From Balneolaceae bacterium (GTDB lineage Bacteria > Bacteroidota > Rhodothermia > Balneolales > Balneolaceae), in contig SLKH01000275.1 in NCBI GenBank assembly GCA_007134665.1, positions 1-14,323 on the forward strand: a stretch of 14,323 nt of DNA, read 5' to 3'. The position numbers were made by a program, and so were the translations under genes. Below are positions 1 to 7,200 of the stretch, in pieces. The number at the start of each line of letters is the position of its first letter. Positions within the stretch are counted from its first letter, which is position 1. The notes beneath the pieces were generated by a model that did no database searches, was not told where the DNA came from, and saw only the letters and a program-made list of their open reading frames with translations.

Positions 1-40
1 ATTTCATTTGTGATACAGTTATCTACGAAGCTATTGCATT

Positions 41-69
41 TTGCTTATATTCACCTGCACTTAAATTTG
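41..69 (+). promoter_or_regulatory. Bacteroidota-type promoter for the cysteine synthase gene
   Basis: TAAATTTG at 62-69 matches the Bacteroidota -7 consensus TAnnTTTG exactly. TTG at 41-43 (within TTTTG 39-43) lies 18 bases upstream, a suitable place for the -33 TTG/TTTG element. Transcription would start near 75-78, leaving a short leader of 10-15 bases before the ATG at 89. This is the only promoter in the window where both elements are present. The call is based on motif and position only; the rest of 1-88 shows no gene. Confidence 0.5.
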
Positions 70-88
70 AGAATTAATTTTATAAAAG

Positions 89-1075
89 ATGTATTACAAC
101 TCCATTCTTGAAACTATTGGAAATACCCCGCTTGTAAAGCTGAACAGGGTAAATCAGGGTACTGATGCAACAATTTTGGCCAAAGTGGAATATCTAAATC
201 CGGGACAAAGCATCAAGGACAGAATTGCTGTAAAAATGATTGATGATGCTGAAAAGAATGGATTGATAAAACCGGGAGGGACAATAATTGAGGGGACATC
301 GGGGAATACCGGAATGGGTCTTGCACTGGTTGCTGCGGTCAGAGGGTATAAATGCATTTTCACAACAAATGACAAGCAAAGCAAGGAAAAGATTGATTTA
401 CTCCGGGCACTTGGAGCAGAAGTTCGTGTCTGTCCCACAAATGTTGAACCGGACGATCCGGAGAGTTACTATTCTGTTGCAAAAAAATTAAGTGAAGAAA
501 TTCCCAACTCTTATTATCCGAACCAATATGATAATCTGAGTAATACCCAGGCACATTATGAACAAACAGGTCCTGAGATCTGGGAACAGACGGAAGGTAA
601 AATTACCCACTATGTAGCCGGTATGGGCACGGGGGGTACCATTACCGGGGTAGCTAAATTTTTAAAGGAGAAGGATCCTTCGATTCAGGTAATCGGAATT
701 GATAGCGTTGGATCGGTTTACAAAAAATATTTTGAAACCGGCGTATTTGACAAGAATGAGATTAAACCATACCTGACCGAGGGAATAGGAGAAGATCTGA
801 TTCCTAAGAATATTGACATGAGTGTGATCGATTCGGTAGTTCAGGTTAATGACAAAAACGCATTTTCCGCTACACGTGATCTTGCTAAAAAAGAAGGGCT
901 TTTTGTGGGAGGATCATGTGGAGCAGCTGTCTATGGAGCTTTAGAATATGCACGAGATCAGAAATTATCTGAAAATGACTTGATGGTGGTAATACTTCCC
1001 GATAGTGGTACACGATACATCTCCAAGATCTTCAATGACGAATGGATGCGAGAAAACAACTTTCTCGATGAGTAA
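89..1075 (+). CDS. PLP-dependent cysteine synthase / cystathionine beta-synthase catalytic-type enzyme
   Basis: This is a cytosolic fold-type II PLP enzyme of 328 residues. Such enzymes replace the beta substituent of serine or O-acetylserine with sulfide (giving cysteine) or homocysteine (giving cystathionine). Visible motifs in order: IGNTPLV (10-16), NPGQSIKDR (37-45) with K43 as the expected PLP Schiff-base lysine, the substrate loop TSGNTG (70-75), the phosphate-binding loop GMGTGGTITG (178-187), EGIGEDLIP (231-239) and LPDSGTRY (303-310) with S306 as the expected pyridine-nitrogen contact. The segments around 122-165 and 231-243 and the ending near 305-320 resemble the core of cystathionine beta-synthase more than CysK. 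There is no C-terminal pair of CBS regulatory domains and no heme-binding N-terminus, so it is a stand-alone catalytic core. The ATG at 89 starts directly before the IGNTPLV region, as usual. The leader is A/T-rich with no Shine-Dalgarno. The DUF3467 gene follows 39 bases downstream on the same strand. The family is certain; the choice between cysteine and cystathionine synthesis is not. Confidence 0.93.
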   Translation: MYYNSILETIGNTPLVKLNRVNQGTDATILAKVEYLNPGQSIKDRIAVKMIDDAEKNGLIKPGGTIIEGTSGNTGMGLALVAAVRGYKCIFTTNDKQSKEKIDLLRALGAEVRVCPTNVEPDDPESYYSVAKKLSEEIPNSYYPNQYDNLSNTQAHYEQTGPEIWEQTEGKITHYVAGMGTGGTITGVAKFLKEKDPSIQVIGIDSVGSVYKKYFETGVFDKNEIKPYLTEGIGEDLIPKNIDMSVIDSVVQVNDKNAFSATRDLAKKEGLFVGGSCGAAVYGALEYARDQKLSENDLMVVILPDSGTRYISKIFNDEWMRENNFLDE

Positions 1076-1114
1076 TGAAATGAAATCGGAATGCTCTTTT
1101 AATTTATTAAAACC

Positions 1115-1438
1115 ATGGATGACAAAACGAAAAAGCCAAGGAAATCAAAGCAGATGGAAATCAACCTTCCTGACAGTGAGGCCCAGGGTACTTATTCAAA
1201 CCTGGTGATGATCACTCACTCGCCTTCAGAGTTTGTACTGGATTTCATTGCTGTAATGCCCGGAGTACCAAAGGCGAAGGTTGTGAAAAGAATGATTTTG
1301 ACGCCAGACCATGCTAAACGGTTATCAACAGCTCTCAGTGAAAATGTCAGCAGATATGAAAATGAGCATGGGGTAATTACAACAAAAGAGAAGTTTGATA
1401 TTCCCTTCAATTACAGAGGCCCAAAACCGGAAGCTTAA
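1115..1438 (+). CDS. DUF3467 domain protein
   Basis: This is a small soluble protein of 107 residues with a Lys-rich N-terminus (residues 1-15). The body carries the DUF3467 (PF11950) signature as I remember it: the YSNLVMITHSPSEFVLDF stretch (28-45), a following VMPGVPKAKV segment, an ILTPDHAKRL segment, and a Pro/Gly-rich end around FNYRGPKP. The family is widespread, usually around 100 residues, and its function is unknown to me. I see no membrane segment or signal peptide. It lies 39 bases after the cysteine synthase with no visible terminator between them, so the two are probably co-transcribed, but a metabolic link is not shown. The ATG at 1115 has no Shine-Dalgarno, only an A/T-rich leader. 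Its 3' end faces lptG with 6 bases between the stop codons, and the last codons form one arm of a likely terminator. Confidence 0.9.
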   Translation: MDDKTKKPRKSKQMEINLPDSEAQGTYSNLVMITHSPSEFVLDFIAVMPGVPKAKVVKRMILTPDHAKRLSTALSENVSRYENEHGVITTKEKFDIPFNYRGPKPEA

Positions 1439-1454
1439 TACGGTTTATTTTTTT
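1424..1454 (+). terminator. Likely intrinsic terminator of the cysteine synthase-DUF3467 pair
   Basis: AAACCG (1424-1429) pairs with CGGTTT (1441-1446) across an 11-base loop that contains the palindrome AAGCTT. One base later comes a run of seven T (1448-1454). The stem is short, so the call is moderate. The left arm lies inside the last codons of the DUF3467 gene and the T run reads through the last codons of lptG on the other strand. On the minus strand the same stem is followed by only four T, so it may also act weakly on lptG transcripts. Confidence 0.5.
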
Positions 1455-1466
1455 GTAAAAATAAAC
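1443..1466. repeat. Perfect 10-bp A/T-rich inverted repeat between convergent genes
   Basis: GTTTATTTTT (1443-1452) is the exact reverse complement of AAAAATAAAC (1457-1466), with a 4-base loop TTGT. It overlaps the right arm of the AAACCG/CGGTTT stem, so the two hairpins cannot form fully at the same time. It lies over the last codons of lptG (stop at 1445-1447). Because the composition is A/T-rich, chance or codon use (Lys-Lys at the LptG end) may contribute. Confidence 0.55.
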
Positions 1467-2527
1467 AATATGATTCCAAGTGCGAGGAAGAGCAGATGGG
1501 GAATGCTTGCAGCATAAAGCGGATCGATTGCACCGGATGCACCGAAAGGCTCAATCACTTTCATGAATACAAGGTAAATAAAGCTGAAAATCAGCCCGAC
1601 AGCGATATAGAATCCTTTACCTCCTTTTCTTCTCTCTATTGCCAAAACGAACCCTATCAGTGATACCACTATAATCGATAACGGGTAGGCAACCCGTCCG
1701 TAAAACTGAACAAGGGGTAAATTTATCTCACCGGCACCGACTCTTCGTATCGATTCAATATAATTTACAGCTTCCGGGTAAGTAAGCTGATAAATGTCTG
1801 AAGTTCTTCGGGCCAGATCACGTGGTATTATATTCATTTCGAGATAGTGATCCCTGTTTGTAGTGTCCACGAATGAATCTGATGTAAAAAGCCGTTCACG
1901 GAAATTGTCAACTTTCCAGACACTCAGGGAATCGACCCACTCCATTCGGTTAGCAGTTACTACTCTTAAAATATCATGATTCTCATCAAATTCTACCATG
2001 GTTGCCCTGTAACCAACCTGGGTATTTGGGTCAAAATGGTTAACATTAAAGATCGTATTGTACGATTCCTGCCTGTATAAACCCCCTCTGTCAATTCGAT
2101 CGGCACGGCCGCTGAGATACTGCTGTTCAAATTCTATTCGCTCGGCATTGGATTGTGGTATGATGTATGCATCCAGATAGCTGATCAGAATTGCCAATGA
2201 AAACCCGAATAAAAGGTATGGAACGATAAGCCGGTACAAACTGATTCCGGCTGCTTTGATTGCTGTGATTTCCAGTCTTTCTGTCATCTGGCCGGTTAGA
2301 AAAAGGCAGGCTACAAGTAAAGCAAGCGGACTCACCAGCCGAATCATTTCAGGGATAAAATTAAGGTAATACTCATTCCAGATCTGGGACAACGTTGCAC
2401 CCTGGTCAGCAAAATCGTCACTATTCTCCGAAAAGTCGATCAGGATATATACACAGATTAAAACGATTAATACGAAAAAAGTAATCGTTAACAATCGTAA
2501 AAAAATATACCTGTCGAGCTTTTTCAC
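1445..2527 (-). CDS. lptG: LptF/LptG-family LPS export permease, LptG-like
   Basis: This is an inner-membrane permease of 360 residues, the usual length for LptG. With LptF it forms the membrane part of the LptB2FG ABC exporter that pulls lipopolysaccharide from the inner membrane toward the periplasmic Lpt bridge. The YjgP/YjgQ layout is clear: transmembrane helices near 9-31, 60-79 and 101-121, a periplasmic beta domain over about 125-270, then helices near 279-297, 306-325 and 339-358. The short cytoplasmic motif EITAIKAAGISL (86-97) is the family's conserved coupling segment for the ATPase LptB. The start is GTG at 2527, overlapping the upstream stop as GTGA, which indicates translational coupling to lptF. 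Calling this one LptG and the longer partner LptF rests on size and order. No lptB is in view. Confidence 0.87.
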   Translation of the reverse strand: MKKLDRYIFLRLLTITFFVLIVLICVYILIDFSENSDDFADQGATLSQIWNEYYLNFIPEMIRLVSPLALLVACLFLTGQMTERLEITAIKAAGISLYRLIVPYLLFGFSLAILISYLDAYIIPQSNAERIEFEQQYLSGRADRIDRGGLYRQESYNTIFNVNHFDPNTQVGYRATMVEFDENHDILRVVTANRMEWVDSLSVWKVDNFRERLFTSDSFVDTTNRDHYLEMNIIPRDLARRTSDIYQLTYPEAVNYIESIRRVGAGEINLPLVQFYGRVAYPLSIIVVSLIGFVLAIERRKGGKGFYIAVGLIFSFIYLVFMKVIEPFGASGAIDPLYAASIPHLLFLALGIILFIFTKK

Positions 2528-3933
2528 TCTTTCCCTATAAGCTGTTTAATATTAAATGAGGAACTTATTTGGAGAGTCAGGATTATTCCAATTATACCAA
2601 ACAGGATATTGATTCCCCACATACCAATAAACGGACTGATAAAGAGCCTGTCAGCCCATTTTTCACCTTGAATAATGGCAATAAAATAGACCGTCAGTAG
2701 TACAGCGCTAATTATTGCAGCTATACCAATATTCCCTTTTCGTGTCATCATGCCGATAGGTGCACCAAGCAACACAAATACGACTGTGGCAAACGGAATT
2801 GAGAATTTTTTATGAACTTCCACCATATATTCCGCAATCCTGGTCTCTCGCCATTTCAATTCTTTTGAAAGATTATCTATATCTGCACGATAACTATTCA
2901 CTTTTGACAGAGATAAAGTTACGGCACGGGTTTGACGATCAACGTTGTTCCTCAAATCCTGCAGAGCTGTAAATTTCGATTCATAAACCTGGGTAGTATC
3001 AGCAGTATCAAATGAGCTGAGAGCATGTTCGCCGCTTGTGGTTTGCCGCTCCAGGCCAAGTGTTCCCGTTGTCTCCATGTATTTTTGAAATTGAGATTCT
3101 TTCTCGGTTTTTAACGTATCGATCACAGCGAGCATCGCTTGTGAACTCATGGTCCGGTCGTTGCGGCTTCTTTGTTCGGGGTTCGATCGTGAAAAAGAGA
3201 GATCCGATAGATCAAAACTTATTCTGTATCTGTCAAAACGGGATCGTTCAATGGTTTCCAGTCCCTGTCTTGTACCCGGTATGTATCGGATAATTGTCCC
3301 ATCTTTGAGAAACAGCGATAGAGTTAATTCATCCGGGCTTTCAAGCCAGCCTTTATCCGCTTTTATGTAGGCTCTGTATCTTTCACGAGTTGGTTCCTGG
3401 AACAAAGTTACATCATAAAGTGTATCAGAACCTGCAGGAATCTCCTGAACAAGGAAAGTGTAACCTTCTATTCCATCATAAAAGATACCCGGCTGCAGAT
3501 CGAATCCGGGTTTTTGCATTCTGATATCCAGGAATAGAGATCTTGCTTTATGGTTTGATTCCGGTAATATTTCGTTGGAAAAGTAGGATAATCCGACAAA
3601 CAAAATAGATGCAGCGATCAATACCGGTTTCATAAGTGTAAAAGGATTCACACCAGCCGCTTTTAATGCCGTTAACTCATTCCATTCAGAAAATTTTCCG
3701 AAAGCCATCAATGTAGCAACCAGAATTGCCATCGGCACTGCAAGTACAACCATGTAAGCCAGGTTGTTTAGTATCAGTTCAATGACGATGGAGAAAGGCA
3801 AGCCTTTCCCAACCAGTTTGTCCACGTGCAGGATCAGAAACTGCATCAACAAAACGAACATTACCGTAAAGAAACAGAACAGGAACGGGCCGATGTGTTT
3901 CTTTAATAGATCTTTTTGAATCTTGTTGATCAT
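2524..3933 (-). CDS. lptF: LptF/LptG-family LPS export permease, LptF-like, with long periplasmic insert
   Basis: This is the first gene of the lptF-lptG operon, encoding the other permease half of the LPS exporter. It has 469 residues against about 360 for the classic proteobacterial family. Helices are near 15-36, 57-78 and 101-119, with the conserved cytoplasmic motif NELTALKAAGVNPF (85-98) after the second helix. The periplasmic beta domain spans about 125-250, and three C-terminal helices lie near 378-398, 402-424 and 432-456. Extra length is concentrated at about 255-365: a hydrophilic, Ser/Thr/Gln- and charge-rich stretch that ends in probable helix just before the fourth membrane helix. 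Longer LptF forms are common in Bacteroidota, so this is probably a lineage trait rather than a fusion. The ATG at 3933 is chosen because the first membrane helix follows at the usual distance; no Shine-Dalgarno is present. The gene is divergent from sprA across 340 bases. Confidence 0.87.
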   Translation of the reverse strand: MINKIQKDLLKKHIGPFLFCFFTVMFVLLMQFLILHVDKLVGKGLPFSIVIELILNNLAYMVVLAVPMAILVATLMAFGKFSEWNELTALKAAGVNPFTLMKPVLIAASILFVGLSYFSNEILPESNHKARSLFLDIRMQKPGFDLQPGIFYDGIEGYTFLVQEIPAGSDTLYDVTLFQEPTRERYRAYIKADKGWLESPDELTLSLFLKDGTIIRYIPGTRQGLETIERSRFDRYRISFDLSDLSFSRSNPEQRSRNDRTMSSQAMLAVIDTLKTEKESQFQKYMETTGTLGLERQTTSGEHALSSFDTADTTQVYESKFTALQDLRNNVDRQTRAVTLSLSKVNSYRADIDNLSKELKWRETRIAEYMVEVHKKFSIPFATVVFVLLGAPIGMMTRKGNIGIAAIISAVLLTVYFIAIIQGEKWADRLFISPFIGMWGINILFGIIGIILTLQISSSFNIKQLIGKE

Positions 3934-4026
3934 TGTAGTTTATAAATGAAAACAAAAGGCACAATATATAACCGAAAAAATAAGATGATATTACACGGAT
4001 GATTAATCACCTGCATAAACTTTCAA

Positions 4027-4034
4027 CAAAGGTA
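4027..4034 (-). promoter_or_regulatory. Candidate -7 element for lptF-lptG
   Basis: Read on the minus strand, 4034 to 4027 is TACCTTTG, an exact match to TAnnTTTG. No TTG is present at the expected -33 distance, so support is partial. The element lies 93 bases before the lptF start codon and would give a leader of roughly 85 bases. Confidence 0.35.
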
Positions 4035-4073
4035 ATAATATTTTATTATCTGATTTCGGTTTTACCCATTTGT

Positions 4074-4081
4074 TAAATTTG
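4074..4081 (+). promoter_or_regulatory. Candidate -7 element for sprA
   Basis: TAAATTTG matches TAnnTTTG exactly and is the same octamer as the one before the cysteine synthase gene. Upstream, only an imperfect -33 (TTTC at 4054-4057) is seen. The start codon of sprA is 192 bases further on, so this promoter would give an unusually long leader that includes the hairpin at 4206-4235. A weaker alternative is TATGTTTC at 4237-4244, one mismatch, with TTG at 4212-4214 upstream; this would give a short leader. Confidence 0.35.
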
Positions 4082-4205
4082 CTGATATGAATAATGTTCA
4101 ATCCAAATCAGTGCCTATCAGAAATTAGTTACGACGAATACTGTTACATTCAATGTCGCCGATTATCATTGACTACAGAGGCATAATAATCAGAGAAACA
4201 GATGC

Positions 4206-4235
4206 ATCGGGTTGATCCGGTATAGGGATTCCGAT
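4206..4235 (+). other. Hairpin in the sprA leader
   Basis: ATCGG (4206-4210) pairs with CCGAT (4231-4235), and inside it ATCC (4215-4218) pairs with GGAT (4226-4229). The result is 9 base pairs, with a 4x1 internal loop and a 7-base apical loop. A competing pairing, ATCGG with CCGGT (4217-4221), is possible. No U tract follows. It ends 38 bases before the GTG start. Pairing is read from sequence; no folding energy was computed. Confidence 0.35.
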
Positions 4236-4273
4236 TTATGTTTCAACAGTTTTTGACGATTTAAATAAAATCT

Positions 4274-7200
4274 GTGTATTCCTATAAACGTCGTACCATA
4301 CCGTTAGTTGCAGAAATATATCTCTTATTTCTGTTACTTCTATTTGTTCCGGCCATTACCCTGGAGGCACAGGATGTTCCCATACCTGATTTGGATCAGA
4401 TTGCAGCAGATACGGTTCAGGCCGATACGACCGACAGGGAATTTCAGCAAATATTTCGCTCGCCATATACCGGACGGCTTCTTGCCAGTCCCTATCTCAG
4501 ACTTTATCCGGGTTTGTATTACATTAGTCTGCCAGCAGAATCCGTCCAGGTCGAGCGTTTGGAAGACGGAAGATATCAGGCAGTTGATTATATATATCAA
4601 ATTCCTATCGGCCTGCCCGGTATTTATAGTTTTGAGGAATACCGTGAACTCTCCAGGCAGGAAAGTCTGAGGCATAACTGGACTCGGTTAATTGAAGAGT
4701 TCGACCTGATTGATGATGAAGATCGGGGATTACTTGACTTCAGGTTTACTATACCTGGTGGACGGGAATCAGCATTTACAACAATTTTTGGCCGTCCGGA
4801 AATCAATCTTCGGGTCAATGGTGTTGCCAATATGAATATAGGGGCTTCAATTCAGCAGACAGCGGACCCATCTCTGCCTCCCGATCAGCAGACACGTGTG
4901 GACCCTACCTTTGATCAGAATCTCCAGCTCAACATTCAGGGTACTATAGGTGATAAATTGACAATTCAGACTGATTGGGATACTGAGCGTATGTTTGATT
5001 ATCAAAACAGGTTAAGTATTGCCTATCAAGGTTATGAAGATGAAATTATCAGAAGTATTGAAATGGGTAATGTATCGATGCAAACCGGGAATTCACTCAT
5101 CAGGGGATCAGGATCACTCTTTGGCATTAAATCTGTTGCAGAACTCGGGGCCCTGCGCTTTACCTCAGTTTTATCACAGCAAAAAGGGGAGAGTAATATA
5201 GAGACAATTACCGGAGGTTCGCAGGAGCGGCCGATTAATCTCCGGCCGGCCGATTATGAAAATGACCGGCATTTTTTTATGGATTTCTACACCAGGCAGG
5301 AGTTTGAGCAGAGTCTGGCAAATCCGCAGCAGGCGACACAGTCGCTGCAAATATCTGAGGTGAATATATGGGTTTTGAGTGAACAGGTTCAGGCGGAAGA
5401 AGGAGCACGTCTGGCAGTAGCTCTTGTCGATTATGGGGTCGTAGAAAATCCCGATGGCACCTTTGCACCTCCGAATAATCAATTTGACAGGTTCGATCAA
5501 AGTGTCATTGATGCTTTCAGAGACCCGACAGTTGGCATATCGGCAACCGATCTCGGAATAGATGATCCAAGAAATTTTGAGGAAGGGTATTTCAGGCTAT
5601 TGAGGGAAGGAGAGGATTATAATTTAAACAGAATCTCAGGATATATTTCACTTAACAGGACCTTAAGCTCAAGGGAAGTGCTTGCTGTATCATTTAGTTA
5701 TGTAGGGCCTGGAGGAGAAAATATCAACGTCGGTGATGTAAACCAGGGTGGAAGTGAAAGAATTTTTCTGAAAATGTTACGTCCTGGCCGTCAATCGACC
5801 GATCACAGGGCATTTCCTTTGACAATGCGAAACGTCTACTCCCTGGGAGCAACAGACCTGACAAGAAATAATATCGACCTTGATCTGCAGTTTACCGAAG
5901 GTTCTGTTGCCCAGAACAGGCTGCCTGGGCGTAATACAACGATTCTGCAGGATCTTGGACTCGACAGGGTTGATAGCCAGGGTGCTCTTAATCCTGACAA
6001 TCAGGTCGATTTTGGAACCGGAACTCTTGATGCAGTTAACGGACGAATTATTTTTCCATACCTGGAACCGTTTGGCGGCAGGCTTGAGGAACTGCTGCTG
6101 GAAGCCGGTGCCACAGATGAAGACCTGGAAAGGCTTGTTTATTACGAACTGTATGAAGAACAGCGAACCAATGCAGAACGAATCTCCAAAAACAATTTTT
6201 ATCGGTTCGATGGTACGGTAAAGGGTGGAGTTCAGGAGAATTTTACGCTTGATTTTGCATTGGTGGAGGGATCCGTAAGGGTTTATGCAAACGGTACGGA
6301 ATTACAGGAAGGTGTGGATTATCAGGTCGATTACAGTTTTGGAAGTATCAGTATTCTGAATGATCGATATACTGCACCTGGCCAGGAAATCAGGATTGAA
6401 TATGAAAACCAGGCTTTAACTACGATCGAGCAGAAAACTTTTACCGGCCTTAGGGCTGAATATCAGCTAAGTAATGATATTACGCTCGGTGGAACATACT
6501 TTCGTTATAATGAAAGGCCGCTTGACGATAAAATCCGTATTGGTGATGAACCCATAAACAATATGGTTTTCGGTTTTGATGCGAATGCGCATTTTGAAAC
6601 TCCATTTATAACACGGCTGCTCGATGCCCTGCCACTTCTCTCAACCCGTGAATCCTCAGAAGTAACTTTCAGTGGGGAGTTTGCAAAATTAAATCCCGGG
6701 GTATCTCAAACGAGAGCCGTTGACAGGGCAATCAGAAATAATGAACTCTTCCCTGACGAAGAAGAAGGGCTTTCTTTTATAGATGATTTTGAGGGGTCGA
6801 GCATTAAGATTAACCTGATGAGTGCCACACGCTGGCATCTTGCCGCGGCTCCAGCCGCTATTCCCGGCTATACACCTGATGATATATATTTCGATGAAGA
6901 CGAGAATTTTACAGCTCCTTCAAGTTCGCCATTGATCATGCAAACAGAGAGGGCGGATTTAAGGTCCAAATTTTCCTGGTATTCAATTCCCAGGAACATT
7001 GGGAATATTCTTGATGGAGTTGAGTTTACTCCCGAGTCGGAACCGGTACGGGTTAATGATGTTTTCCCCGGCAGACAGACGCGAAACCCACAGGATGAGT
7101 TTGTGACAACCCTGGATGTGTTTTATGATCCAACCAGGCGAGGCCCATATAATTATAATATGGAACTCAGAACACTGCTTGAAGAAGAACCTGAGCGTAC

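Larger units (their letters stand above)
3934..4273. promoter_or_regulatory. Divergent intergenic region between lptF and sprA
   Basis: These 340 bases hold no convincing gene; the longest ATG-started frame I noticed, at 4087, ends after 13 codons. Both strands carry one exact TAnnTTTG element: minus strand 4034-4027 for lptF and plus strand 4074-4081 for sprA. The two elements are about 40 bases apart and face outward, so their upstream DNA overlaps and one regulator could affect both. The part near sprA contains a hairpin (4206-4235). The region is A/T-rich, especially 4031-4050. Confidence 0.7.

Noticed and set aside
4087..4128. A 13-codon ATG frame in the sprA leader as a leader peptide
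   Set aside because: No ribosome binding signal, no run of a regulatory amino acid and no attenuator structure tied to it.
3934..4273. A riboswitch, small RNA or attachment site in the largest intergenic region
   Set aside because: Apart from the promoter-like octamers and one hairpin I see no conserved riboswitch core, terminator-capped small transcript or direct repeats flanking an insertion.
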